Positions 45,222 through 57,424 of a stretch of 64,000 bases of DNA are shown in pieces. The stretch spans positions 9,718-73,717 of the forward strand of contig MNCI01011103.1 of NCBI GenBank assembly GCA_015680685.1, read 5' to 3'. Made by a program: the position numbers and the translations under genes. The notes under the pieces were generated by a model. That model searched no databases, was not told the DNA's origin, and was given only the letters and a program-made list of their open reading frames with translations. The stretch is from Gnetum montanum (lineage: Eukaryota; Streptophyta; Gnetopsida; Gnetales; Gnetaceae). Within the stretch, counting starts at the first letter, position 1; every line of letters begins with the position of its first letter.

Positions 45222-45675
45222 ATGGTTACAGTCTGCTACGACCTTAAACTAGTAATCTTAACATCTCCTTTACATTTTAAACCTATTAGCGGTCCATTAA
45301 GACCTTCAACTGGCAATTCCAAATTACAATGGTACATGATTACGGTCTGCTATGACCTTAAACTGGCAATGTTAGCATTTCTTTTACATTTTTTAACTCA
45401 GTGAAGGTCTGCTATGACCTTAAATTGGCAACGTTAGCATTTCTTTTACATTTTTTTAACTCAGTGATGGTCTACTATGACCTTAAACTCGCAACCTTGA
45501 CTTCTCCTTTATATTTTAAACCTATTAGTAGTCTGCTATGACCTTAAATTGGCAATTTTTAGCATGAAAGTTTACATGTTAACAGTCTGCTACGATCTTA
45601 AACTGACAATATTAAGATATAATCTTGCATTGTTACGGTCTACTAAGACCTTAAATTGGCAATGCACCACATAAT
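45222..45675 (+). repeat. T1 minisatellite array 1 (before pol)
   Basis: Seven to eight copies of CTATGACCTTAAACTGGCAA with spacers, giving periods of about 60-80 bases. Secondary shared words are TTAGCATTTCTTTTACATTTT and TTAACTCAGTGA. Pol starts about 115 bases later. Confidence 0.88.
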
Positions 45676-45790
45676 TACCTTGTCTACATTTTATTGCATG
45701 TTACTCTGTTAAATAGGTACCACTTGACGTTTGCTTGTTTAATGATTTTGTAGGAGTGCTTCAAAAATGGCTATATAGGACGATCTCCAC

Positions 45791-46960
45791 ATGCCCCTTG
45801 TCCTAACAGGACCTCATGGTAGGCTTACAAAACACTTAAGCCTAGAATTAGTAGACTTGGAATCATCCACTCATGACACTGTAGTCTCCCTGGAAACATC
45901 TCTAGACTGGTCCAAACACCTAGTCCAGGCCCTAGACTTTGAGGCCAGGGATGTGATTGAGGATCTTCTTATTGAAACCCCTGTAACTATGTCTAGAGGT
46001 GAGGTGAAAACATTAAAAGTCATTTTCTACTAGAGCCACGAGTGCAACAAAACATCTCAAAAGTCCTTAATGACAATGTCAAAGTGTTTGCGTGGTCATA
46101 CGAAGACATGCTAGGCCTGGACCTGAAACTCATACAACACAACATTATCTTAGATCCATGTGTCAAAGTGGTTAAATAGAAAGCTCACAAAGTTAAACTA
46201 GAGATTACCTTGACTGTACACGATGAAATCACCAAGCTCTATCAAGCTGGTTTCATTCGGGCCATCGATTACTTAGATTGGGTCTCAAACATTGTAGCCG
46301 TACCTAAGAAAACTAGGAGTATATGAATTTGTATAGACTTCCAAGATTTAAATAGGATGATAATTAAGGATGAATTCCCACTACCTAGTATCGATCAACT
46401 TATCGATACTACAGCTGGTCATGCCTTACTAACCTTCATGGATGGGTTTTTAGGCTATAATCAGATTCGCATCAAACTAAAGCACTAGTTGACAACTACC
46501 TTTATGACCCCTTGGGGAACGTTTTGTTACAAAATGATGCATTTTGGACTAAAAAATGCTAGAGTAATGTATCAACGAGCAATGACATATATCTTTAGCA
46601 ATTACCTCTTAGAAAGACTGAACGATTATGTTGATGACATAGTAGTTAAGTTTAAGGAAGGTACTAATCATCCCAATGATCTAAATGTAGTTCTCCAACG
46701 TTGTCATAGGCATGACCTGCACCTCAACCCTAGGAAATGTATTTTTGGAGTTAAAACCAGATACATGCTAGGTTTTGTAGTGTCACAAACAAGGATATGA
46801 GTGGACCCTAATAAGGTGAGGGTCATTGTCAACCTAGAACCGCCTACAAATCTTAAAGAGTTGCACACGTTGCAAGGTAGAGTATAGTTTATCATAAGGT
46901 TTATCGCAAGGTTGATAGAAAAATTACACCCCATGCAACACCTGCTCAAGAAGGGGATCA
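45791..46960 (+). pseudogene. T1 reverse transcriptase with N-terminal linker
   Basis: The frame opens at MPLVLTGPHGRLTKHL. An acidic linker is followed by NVKVFAWSYEDMLGLD, EITKLYQAGFIRAI, DWVSNIVAVPKK, ICIDFQDLNRM, DEFPLPSIDQLID and GHALLTFMDGFLGYNQIRI. Then come CYKMMHFGLKNARVMYQRAM, the intact active site YVDDIVVK, and LNPRKCIFGVKTRYMLGFVV. These are Tat-type RT motifs in order. Stops at about 46178, 46325, 46486 and 46798 inactivate it. RT copies the RNA genome into DNA. Confidence 0.9.
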
Positions 46961-47079
46961 ACTTCGAGTGGATAGATCAATGTTAACAAGCCTTTGATAA
47001 CCTAAAGAAAGAGCTTTTGAACCTTCCCACTATTTACCCTCCATAGGGGGATAGGCCTTTCTACATCTACCTTGCCACC

Positions 47080-47438
47080 TCGAACACATCCATTGTCGCA
47101 CTACTATGTCAGAAGAGAGATGAGGAGTTTGAAATCCTAGTCTACTACTTGAGTCATGCATTGATAGCACACAAAGTGAAGTACAATGAGGTAAAGAAAA
47201 AATATCTTGCCCTATTATTCACACTTAAAAAGTGGAGGCATTACTTGTTTTGCAGTAAAGTTAACATCATATTGAAAAGCAACATACTTGGGGCTATCAC
47301 AACCAACTTATACGAGAGTAGTAGAATAGCCCGATGGAAAGCTATAATGGTGGAATTTGATTTGCACTATGTGGCACAATCATCAACAAAGGATCAAGCA
47401 GTAGCCACATGGCTCATAACTTCACCCGTTAATGATTA
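47080..47438 (+). pseudogene. T1 first RNase H
   Basis: YIYLATSNTSIVALL opens the domain. YLSHALIAHKVKYNEVKKKY, KKWRHYLFCSKVNIILKS, ARWKAIMVEFDLHYV and DQAVATWL follow, matching the RNase H that directly follows RT in gypsy elements, including the E-F-D-I-Y-like strand. The frame 47149-47439 is stop-free. Confidence 0.85.
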
Positions 47439-47519
47439 GGTAGTATAGAGCCTAAGTTCTTGGATGAGCATATCAATAGCTTAACTCCTATACCATCAAA
47501 TTTCAAAGCCAATTTACAT

Positions 47520-47895
47520 TTTGAGGTGCTTCAACTACACAAGGTGGTAGCACTGCCACTATTCTTACATTTCCCTCTAGGGAAATTAAACCCTTCAAAA
47601 ATAGTTTTACATTCCTTTACATGAACAATGTAACTGAGTATGAAGGACTTCTTAGGGGCCTTCTAGCAGCTCAAAAGTTGAGGAGCCAACATTTGGCAAT
47701 CCAGGGTGACTCGTAACTAGTTGTTAACCGAATCATTGAAGTTTATGCTTCTAAGGCTTCACACTTACAACCTTATTGCAATTTAGCCAAGAACCTACTA
47801 AAGCAATTTACAACATTGGACATCCAACATGTGCCTTCTAACAAAAACACTGTAGCTGATGCCCTAGCTACATTCGCATTAAATGTGTCATTACA
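47520..47895 (+). pseudogene. T1 second (archaeal-like) RNase H
   Basis: After a frame change, GASTTQGGSTATIL is followed by NNVTEYEGLLRGLLAAQKL, LAIQGDS, LVVNRI, QPYCNLAKNLLKQF and IQHVPSNKNTVADALATF. The E (EYE), D (GDS) and D (ADALA) positions of the plant Tat second RNase H are visible. The first catalytic D has been lost: the codon before GAS reads TGA. Tat-lineage elements are known to carry such an additional RNase H; here it lies between RNase H and integrase. Confidence 0.82.
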
Positions 47896-48119
47896 CATGT
47901 TTACTACCTTGCCTAATTTGATAATAGAATGCATCGATCCTATTACTCAAGTGGCACACATTACATCGGTAAGTGCAACAGATACCCAAGAGTGGTATGC
48001 CAACATTAAAGCTTAGCTCCAACATGTCAAACCCCCACATGGCTTGATGTCTACTCAAAAGGATGCAATACACAAAGTGAGCATGGTAATATGTCCTAAT
48101 AGGAGACAACACTCTATGT

Positions 48120-49234
48120 AAATGCTCTTATGATGGAATATTGCTAGCTTGTGTTAGTAGGGGAGAAGCACAAAAAATTGTTGACAAAGTCCATGAGGGA
48201 CTATGTGTGGGACACATAGCCCCTAGGGCTATGGCAGCAAAAATTAGACGCTTAGGTTACTACTGGCCTTGCATAGAACAAGATTGCCTTGCCGAAGTTA
48301 GGACTTGCAATGTATGTCAATGCCATACAAACCTTATACATGTGTCACCTACTGAATTATATCCTACATAGATCACATGGCCCTTCCAACATTGGCAACT
48401 AGATATCATAGGACCCATCATACCTAAGTCTTCTGTAGGGCATAGTTTCATTATTAGCACAACTAAATACTTTACAAAGTGGGTAGAAGCTATTCCCCTT
48501 AGGAAGACTATGTCTCAACAAGTGTGCTTCTTCATTCTAGACAACATAGTAACATGGTTTGACCTTCCCATAACCATTGTTACTAACAATGGGCCATAAT
48601 TCAGTAGTGCAATGACTAAAACCTTTTCTAAAAACATCAGCTTCAAACACTCTATTTCATCACCATACTACCCACAAGTGAATGGTAAAGCAGAGGCAAC
48701 CAACAAGGTCATCATCAACCCCCTCAAAAGGATGCTTAGTAGTAGCAAGAGGTGATGGCACGAGCAAATCCTCTACATGTTGTGGGCTTACTGAATAACA
48801 TTCAGAACTGCTACAGGTAAGACTCTATACAATCTCGTTTATAGATATGAAGTAGTATTACCTCTTGAATTGCAAGTTCCATCACTGCAGATGATCCTCT
48901 CAAATGTTGTAGACAAGGCTCAAAATAATGAGTCAAGGATCATTGATCTTGACTCCGTAGAATAGGAGCATGACCAAACACTTGGTCTCATTGAATGGTA
49001 CTAGGATAAGCAATAGCAAAAGCATCACTGCAACTTACATAAACAATAGATTAAAAAGGGGGACTTAGTCCTCAAGGCCATTCATGAGCCTATGAGAAAA
49101 TTCTTAGCCAATTGGGAAGGTCCTTTCATAGTTACAAAAGCCTATGAAAATGGGGCATTCAGATTGGCTGACACAGATGGTAACGAGTTTGCAAATCCCA
49201 TCAACCACTTGTACCTCAAGCCATACTACATTTA
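48120..49234 (+). pseudogene. T1 integrase
   Basis: The zinc domain contains VHEGLCVGHIAPRAMA, GYYWPCIEQD and CNVCQCH. The core has HWQLDIIGP, YFTKWVEAIPL, IVTNNGP and YYPQVNGKAEATNK. The second catalytic aspartate is mutated (TNNGP instead of TDNGP); the first D and the E remain. The C-terminal part ends with KKGDLVLKAIHEPM, NWEGPFIVTKAYENGAF and INHLYLKPYYI, a classic Tat-type integrase end. Several stops (for example at 48370, 48598 and 48754) interrupt it. Confidence 0.9.
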
Positions 49235-49269
49235 ATGCACAGGATCACATTGAATGTGAAGCAAGGTAA

Positions 49270-49565
49270 GAAAAACGTCTGCTAAGATGTAAAACTAGCA
49301 CAGATAATCCACTATGACTATAAACTGGCACAAATAGTCCACTATGACTATAAACTAGCACAACACATCCACTATGACATTAAACTGGCACAACATGTCC
49401 TAGCTATGACATAAAACTAGCACCCACAACACGGTTTTCTACGACCTTAAACTGGCCATCCACCATCTGCTACGATGAGAAACTTGTACAACGGTATGCT
49501 AGAACCTTAAACTAGCAGATCGGTCTGCTGGGACCTTAAACTAGCAGATCGGTCTTGCTGATCTT
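49270..49565 (+). repeat. T1 minisatellite array 2 (after pol)
   Basis: About nine units with a period of about 35 bases, for example TCCACTATGACTATAAACTGG and TCTGCTGGGACCTTAAACTAG. It begins about 35 bases after the integrase stop. It is related to array 1 and closest in period and wording to the T2 array. Confidence 0.88.
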
Positions 49566-50804
49566 TTGGAGATGTCGTTTGAAATCTTACTGACCTTCCA
49601 CAACTACTACTACCATAACCAGTCATCCTGGTCATAGCCCTTACTGTCAACATCTGTTGTTAGAGTCCCAGCACTATTGTGACCCAACCACAAAATTGCT
49701 ATCTTCTAGCCCTCACCACTATTAGAATCCAAAAGGCAGTCAACTATTATGCTTCTCACTTTGCACCTAGATTGCATGATGTTTGCCTTGGGTGGGAAAT
49801 CCTAAGCACCGACATCACCATGGCTCCCAGCATCTTCAGTGCTAACCTTTCCAGCCTGTCGTTGTCAAAACCTATGCTAGCCTTCCTGCTTTGGACATTG
49901 CACATGTCATCCACAACACTTTTCACTCTTAGTGTCTAGAGCAAGCAGGAGTTTGCCCTCACTTCACTCGATGGCTACTTTTTCTAGTTTTCTCTTTGTT
50001 GTGTTTGCAGGATAAAAGCGAAGATGGTGACATTCAGGGATGCGTTTCACCACAAGAGCAAGGCACTATATTACTCTAAAGTATCTGCTTCGATTAGCCT
50101 AGCTACCTAATAGTGCATATCCTCCCTTTAGCCAACTCAATTCCTATTCCCTATACTTGTAGTCTCTCACATCCCCTTTACAAGATTTTCGAATGCACAA
50201 AAAGCCATTTCACATGCCAAACCCCCAAGTCCATGATGGACGTAATGTAGCTCATCCCATGGGAAGCATTTGTAGGTAGGTCAAAGCCCCAAATGGATGT
50301 AACACAACTCACCTCAAGGAGGAAATACCTATCCTGCAACAACAACAAGGTTCTTTGCAAGTGAACATGGGTATGAAACAAAAAGTACTAAAGCATAAAA
50401 AGAGCAAAAAGCTAGAAAAAAAAGGTGCCTAAAACAAATGGCATGATGACTAGTTCACAAACATTTTAGCTATGGATCAATCATATTTAAGCACTTTGAT
50501 GAGAGGTTGAAATCCAAAAAAAAAAGAGAAAGACACCCATGCATGTTGATTCCCTCATAAGCATTTCGACAAGGGATCACACTATGGAAATAGTTTTCGT
50601 GGCATCGTATTTTACATTCATCTCTTCCCTAAATCTGTTTCCTTAAAACCACTTTTCCCCCCTTACCTTATATCACCCTCCAAGCACTCTTAAATATAGC
50701 AAAGTGTCATCTAAGTGGGCACTGAAGAGCAATGTTGGTGTTTGGTCCTTCATGGTGTTTCATATTCTTTGTCGACATCTCTCAGGTAGATCATCCAGAT
50801 GTCA
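49566..50804 (+). other. T1 3' non-coding region
   Basis: No conserved ORF. The last 130 bases match T2 (reverse strand), including the words GGTGTTTGGTCC and TTTGTCGACATCTCTCAGG. Some short frames exist, but nothing marks them as coding. Confidence 0.6.
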
Positions 50805-50819
50805 ACAAAGAGGGGCCAT
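50805..50819 (+). other. T1 polypurine tract
   Basis: CAAAGAGGGGCCAT directly before the 3' LTR start TGAAACACC. The T2 counterpart is AAAGAGTAACCAA. Confidence 0.82.
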
Positions 50820-53120
50820 TGAAACACCATAAATTTTAGGATTCTCATGACTCAGTAGTCCCAGAATTTGGGTAAGGATCCTTGCAAGCATGATGTCACG
50901 TGGGATCATGGGGATGACATGGCATGCCAAAAGTGCTAATGCTTGCAAAGTTACATCTGAGCCTGCCTACCACCCTCCATAGTATAGTCAATGCAGCACC
51001 CAAGCATGAGGCTAGCTTGCACAAAAAAGGCATTAGGGGTAGACCATATAGCCTAGTAAATTTTCTATCTCTCAGGTTGACAGGCTTGCTACACACTCTA
51101 ACTTGCGTAGCTTGACACTTGACCTGGATGATGGTCTACCCAGGGACCATGCTAGGAGCTATCAAAGGTGTTTAGGATGGACTAAATAGTTTGGCAAGTT
51201 TCCTAACCATAGGAACCTGCTATGCTACACAACGTAGCAGGCCTTGAGAAGACTAATCGAGAACCAAAGATGCAGATTGACAATGACTTATCCCTCCAAG
51301 ACATTTGCCCCACTTAATCCTTAAAAGCATGAGCAACATGACGTAGCAAAATGTGCCAACTTTTGTCAGAAATCATCTCAATTTGAGTGCTACGTTGTAG
51401 AACGTAGCATAGTGTAGTAGGTATTCACTATGACAATACTCTTACTCAGATTTCTCTGATGGAGTAAGCATATTTGCCCATGCCTCAACCATTAAGCATA
51501 CTTTCTCTATTGCCATGCCAGGACATAACTAACATTCTGTGACAGAGTGATTGTGAAGTAAGTCAAAATTCAAGTAAGACTGGGTGATACGCTATGGTAC
51601 GCTATGCAGCATAGCACAGCATAGTAGGGATAGAATACACAAAGGTCCTCTGCCAAGTGGTTCCTACAAAAGAATTGCACTTGGCCATGCTTTGACCTCC
51701 AAGACTGCCTGTCCCACTTCGCCTTTGGATTTCAAGCGAAGTTTCTTAACAAAGCATTGTAGATCAAAATAGGAATTCACGTCACATTGGCTGCTATACT
51801 ATGCTACGCTATGCAATGTAGCACAGCATAGCAAGGACACAAAACCTAAAAACATCCCAAGGATGAACTTCGTGGCTCCCAGGACCTTTCAATGTGGAAG
51901 GCAAGGTTGTTAATTGCAAAAGCTACTTGCCTAGCTAGGCCTCACATAGGTATTCTTAGCTTTTGAGCAAAATTTCTCTCAAGACTAGTAGCTACGCTAC
52001 ACGGGTAGTGTGTAAGTATTTACGCTACACCGATACGCTGGGCAATGTAAGCAGCATAACAATCACATGGAAACATTAGGATATCTCCAGTTAGCTCTAG
52101 AACTTATTAGCAATGGTTATCCCCATCCTGACATCTCTTCAATAGACAAGATCAACAAGTTTGCTTTGTTTTGCACCCCTTTGATTATTCCCAAAGTTGG
52201 CCCTACGCTTGACCCTACTCTCAAGAGCAAGGAAGACATAGTTCTGGAGCACAGGCTCCAGTTTGCATTCATTGTTGGCATTTTTTGTAATAAACATGGT
52301 AGTTCCCTAGATTTTGGCACACGTAACTTGAACAGTATGGTCACAACATAGCAGGATTCATGTTCAGCATCACACTATAGCATAGCACACCAGCATAACA
52401 TTGCAACCCAGCATTACATAGAAGCATTCCACAGTCATGTCAGGACATGTGGCATCCAAACCATGTTTCTCTCCCACATCTGGCTCTATAAATACCCCAA
52501 CAAATAATGTTCAAGGGTTTGGCTTTGAAGATTAGCATTTTGGCATTTTGGCTTTCTTGCGAGTAGCATTTTTGGCATTTAGCTTTCTGATGATTAGCTT
52601 TGGCAAAGAGACTAGCAAGCAGATAGTTAACAAGAAACAAACCCCTAGCAGCAGCATCTCCTGATCTCTTCTAGCCTAGCAAGCATTGGCTCATCAGTCC
52701 TTGTTAGTAGGCCACTAGCAGCAATCCAAGACCTATTACCATACTGTTCCATTGTAAGCTGTGCCCATTCATACTGTGCATCTGTTGTACATCTTCTTCA
52801 GCCAAACAAAGATCAAATTCCCTGATCTTGGGGTGGTGCACTCTATCACTCAAGCTTGTTTCATTCTATTTTTCTATTACCACATTTTGCATCATTACTT
52901 ATTAGTTTACGTTTATCACTTAGGTCATATGCATCATCTTTAAAACAATTGTTTACAAAATGGTATTGTGCACCGATTAAGTCCCTGTCTGATCAACCAG
53001 ATCATTCAGGTCACCTTATTTCCATTTTTTGTCAAGCACAACCCTCACACGGATCCAAGGTTAGTCTGTACACTCGGTAACCTCTCGGTGTTTCAGCCAC
53101 CAATGTTTTTGGTCACTACA
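50820..53120 (+). repeat. T1 3' LTR
   Basis: 2301 bases, pairing with 36159-38453. The five palindromic repeats (51219-52050), the 94-codon frame (52067-52351) and the TATA box (52487-52494) are all kept. It ends GGTCACTACA, followed by TSD TCCAC. Confidence 0.94.
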
Positions 53121-53125
53121 TCCAC

Positions 53126-55669
53126 ATTCATTGATCAATCACAAGATATATGACCATTACTATGATTTATAGAGAAATACTAACATATACATATAACCCA
53201 TGTGGTCGTTAGCATATTTTTACTTAGTTTAGCATACAAAAAATTGTCATAAATACTTATAATCCATCATTTTCCTATAGGTTTTAATCAATAGGAATGT
53301 ACCCATCTATCATTTAATCAATCATTTAATTTATAACTTGCAACCACTAGCCTTCTAGAAGACTAGCTATAGGAATGTACCCATCTATGCTATGTACTAG
53401 TTGTAGGGATGAACTTACCTACACTCTCCCACTCATAGGATGAGGCCTAAGATAGGAGCCTCATTGATGTATTAGAGTGAAAAATCAATCCATAACTACC
53501 TTTTATGTGCCTTATCACTAACTAATCTAGACCCTTATACTAGCACCACCTATTAACAATCATTACCAACATTGTTGTGTAGACATGTACCAATAATCTA
53601 GATTAGCTTAAGCCATTATATGTTACAATCACAACACATCTTAAGCTAACATAACATGACATATATCCCTCCATAATAGTCACACATACTTTGTGAAGAT
53701 AACACCATAGCATGATATAAAAAAAGTTTTTGCCACTAGCATTCTCCTTAAACTAAATATAATTTTATAAAAATGATCATTACCGTAACCTTCAAAATGA
53801 TAAATACCAAAAAGATAAAACAAATCCTATAATTGCAAAGTACATAAGAAGAAAATCCCAATAGTATCAATTTCACCTCAATCAAACTCCTAAAGAGAAA
53901 GTTATGTGCATTTAAATTTTATTATTAAAATAATAACTAAGAATATTTAATTACTATAAGACATAACTAAACTTCCCAAAAGCATCCAAACTAAAACCAT
54001 ATGTAGAACACAAAATATCCTTTGCATTATGGGAGATGAGAACATGAAAACTTGAAGAATGCAAAAATGCATTTTAGAATAAGTTCTAGTACATCAGGCT
54101 ATTTAGAAGACATTCTAAAATACACAAAGGAGACGAGTTTCAATTATTTATAAATATATATATATAAACCAACATTTTTTTCCAAATACACAAACACACA
54201 CATACACACTTGTTTCTAATGAATGTTGGGATGAATATTTTGCTTTTTATTACTACTAATGTGGCCTTGGGTATGGAATCATTATAGGGTTCTTTCAACT
54301 GACCACTAAAAGTCATGGATATCATGTTTTCTTCCATCGTAGCTTAGATTCTATCCACTATATCTACATCAAAACAAGTCTTGTATTTGGGCAAAAGCAA
54401 TAGAATCATGCATTGAAGTATTATAAGATGAAAGCTTTGCTTAATTTTGTTTTTCCAATTTCAATACATATTCTTGGCAAATTCAAACTTGTTCTTGCTT
54501 TTTGTACATTTCAAATACACCTTAAATCAGGAAAATGTGTATCTTTGGCATATAGAGAATATCAATACCACACTAACCATTACAACATTACAACTAATTT
54601 TCATAAGTGTCAAAGCATTTAATTCTTTACATACCATATCTTGCATAACTCATAAAACATAATTGCAAATTTGGTTATTGTCCCACATTGCATGACCATA
54701 TACACTAATTTATCATAAAAGTATATTGGAAAGGTAAAGACAATCCACCAATTAAGTTTCTCCAACAAAATCCTTAGTAATCTAGCATGACATTGTTTCA
54801 CTTCAAACCAATGTTATTTTCATGTAGACATGATTGCAGTAATTCCAAATCTAAATTTAGAACAAAGAAAAATCCATCCTAAAGGCCAAAAATTCAACAG
54901 ATAAAGTATTAAATACAAACAAAATATGAAAAAGATAGTTCAAAATTGGTTTTTTTTTCTACAAAAAAGAAAAGAAAAACCAATTTCCTATGTAAACAAT
55001 CAATGGTTGAGGCAATGACATTAAAAAACATGATGGTTTATAAACTATGTACTTTTTGTAAAGTAGTTTACATTACATTATCTTGTACATCATACATCAC
55101 ATGCAATTACAAAACCAATTTTACTTGTACTTTTATTTTTTTGAACTAAATACTTTTATAAGTTTATTTCTATTATTTTCTCTTCACCTCATACCTTGAA
55201 CTTCAAACATGCATAAGAAACACACTAAGGCTTCAAATTAAAATCCACTTAAACCTCTGAGATCCATATCAAATACACTACACATCCACATTCTAAGATC
55301 ACATCCAAGCATCATACAACATAGCTCTATATTTCAAATTCATGAATATCAAAATCTCACATAAAACATAAATATATATCAAATAGTTTCTTTTATATCC
55401 TAATCCAACATCCTTGCAAGCCACATCACCTATTTAATGTATTGCACAAGACAAGTGTATATAATCATGTTAGTTAAGCATATAAAGACATTATAAATAT
55501 ATCATAAGAGCCTAAGTATCATAACATATAACGTACAATCATAAAAAACTAACTCATCTTTGATAACCCACCAAGATCATACATAATATATAAACCATAA
55601 TCATATTATAACACTCAATGCCTAAGGAAGGGATATAATAAAAATCATTATTTTTTTCATCTACAAGAA
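53126..55669. other. AT-rich spacer, no gene seen
   Basis: Continuation of the DNA interrupted by T1. A phrase AGGAATGTACCCATCTAT occurs at 53296 and 53371 (75 bases apart). Nothing protein-like or LTR-like was recognised until the LINE. Confidence 0.4.
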
Positions 55670-56589
55670 TAAAGAAAATTTATAGAATTATACAAATTAT
55701 ATAAGAATCAACCTAATGGGCTATACTATGAAGCTTTGGGAGAGAGTCATAAAATAATGTCTCAAACATGAATCAATAGTATTGAAAAATAAATTTAGAT
55801 TTATGCTAAAAGTCTACTAGTAAGAATATTATTTTAATATGATAATTAATGGATATCTTCATTGACTTAGAAAAAATATATGGTAGAATACCTAGAGATA
55901 TTATTTGGTAGGCCTTGTAAAGGAAAAAAATCCCTAATAAATATGTTAATGTTTCAAGATATGTATAAAGGATCAACTACTAAAATAATAATAGCTTATG
56001 AAATTAAAATTGATTTTCTAATCATATAGGTCTACATTACAAGTATGTGCTTAGCCCATATTTATTTGCTATTGCTATGTTATTTGTAGATGATATTATC
56101 TTGGTAGATATAACTCAAGAAAATATTTCTTCTAAATTGCTAAAGTAAAGACATGCTCTAGAATTTAAAGGTTTAAAAATCAAGAGAAGCAGGACAAAAT
56201 ATATGAAATGAAATTTCAATATTAGCATAAAAAGTGATATAAAGTAAAAGCAACAATTCAAGGCTAAAATGTACATCACTATAAACAATTCCCTTATATA
56301 AGATGAATGCTCTAATTAGATGGTGAAATTGATAAAGACATAAGAAATAGGATTAAGGTAGGATGGTCAAAACAAAGACAATCTAGTATTATTCTATGTT
56401 ATAAAAAATTTCTAATAAAATTAAAGAGAAAATTCTAGAGGATAGACATTAGGCTTTGTATCTTATATGTTGTTAAATGTTTAACAACATGAAAGAGAAG
56501 TGAACAAAAAATTAATATGGTAGAGAAGCAAATGCTTAGATGGATGTTGAACGTTATAAGATGAGGTAAATTACACAATATATACATTA
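55670..56589 (+). pseudogene. RTE-clade LINE reverse transcriptase fragment
   Basis: The forward strand gives TNYIRINLMGYTMKLWERVI, matching the CxNYRGIxLxSHxxKLWE motif of plant RTE LINEs. FIDLEKIYGRIPRD (consensus FIDLEKAYDRVPRE), SPYLFAIAM and LFVDDIILVD (active site VDD for ADD) follow. Then come LEFKGLKIKRSRTKYMKCNF, GEIDKDI-NRIKVGW and MLRWML. Frames change and stops are frequent. The fragment lacks the endonuclease and the 5' end, and its 3' end is interrupted by the A3 insertion at 56590. Such 5'-truncated copies are typical of LINE insertion. Confidence 0.85.
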
Positions 56590-57412
56590 TGGTAAGCAAC
56601 GAGGTACCCCTATGCCCAACCATACAAATCACAAGCCTTCATGCATAATCTAGTTGAACTTTGTAGGCCTTAAGTTCCTAAGTATACTAGTTCGAGGAAG
56701 TGAAATTTCATTAGGATGATCATTGTCTTCTCAGTTCCACTAGTGATGTACAACTATATGGTTAAGTGAAACTGAGGTATATGATTTTTATCATTTTATA
56801 TTTTATAAGTTTAATCACCTAAAGCAAGAATGAAAGGTAAAGAAATTTAATATCTACTTAATCTACTACCTAGCTAGCCTAACACAAGTACGCATTCCCA
56901 CTCCTTGGACATATCTTGAATGCATATAGCAGTACTAGGTTACCAAACATTAAGCATTTCTAAGTTACCAAGTGCTACACATATGCTGGAAGTGGTTGTG
57001 CTTGTGTTTGTTAAGAATTAAAAATTAATTGCTTAATTAAAGTGCATGAATATTAAATGCATTAAAGAAAACATTAATCTATTCTCATTTCTACAAGGAT
57101 TATCAAAAGGACTTATCTTTATCTCCATCACACTACTATGCTCAAGTACATCAGTGCTCGAATAAAGATCTATACACACTTAGACTCCTACTATAGGCAC
57201 TTAAAAATATTCTAACTCTAAAATGGCTAAACTATAAGAACTTCATTACTCTATGCAAAAACTAATGTCCAAATCGTGTGCCTAAGCACTATATTTATAG
57301 GCCAGCATATACCCTACAATATTGAATATTCAACATTGCATTTTGGAGGTTTGATATGGAGGCTCCAATATTGCATATTTGATATTAGAGCACATCAAAA
57401 CATAATTTATCA
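56590..57412 (-). repeat. A3 3' LTR
   Basis: Starts like the A1 LTR (GAGGTACCCCTATGCCCAACC) and keeps the TATA box (57291-57300). Its U3 has no GATGAGGCCTCATC palindromes; instead it has CAATATTGAATATTCAACATTG-like words (57318-57400). Confidence 0.9.
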
Positions 57413-57424
57413 TACCCCTATAAT
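57413..57424 (-). other. A3 polypurine tract
   Basis: TTATAGGGGTA on the minus strand next to the LTR. Confidence 0.8.

Larger units (their letters stand above)
36159..53120 (+). mobile_element. T1: 17-kb Tat-lineage Ty3/gypsy element with dual RNase H and an antisense gene
   Basis: LTRs at 36159-38453 and 50820-53120 start T(G/A)AAACACC and end ACTACA. They are bounded by the 5-bp duplication TCCAC at 36154-36158 and 53121-53125. Order: 5' LTR, primer site, gag, antisense gene block, minisatellite array 1, RT, RNase H, second RNase H, integrase, minisatellite array 2, 3' region, polypurine tract, 3' LTR. The second RNase H between RNase H and integrase, and the RT/INT motifs, place it in the Tat lineage. 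The LTRs agree at about 85 % over the first 200 bases by eye. No protease is found; the space where it should lie is occupied by the antisense gene. Confidence 0.93.
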
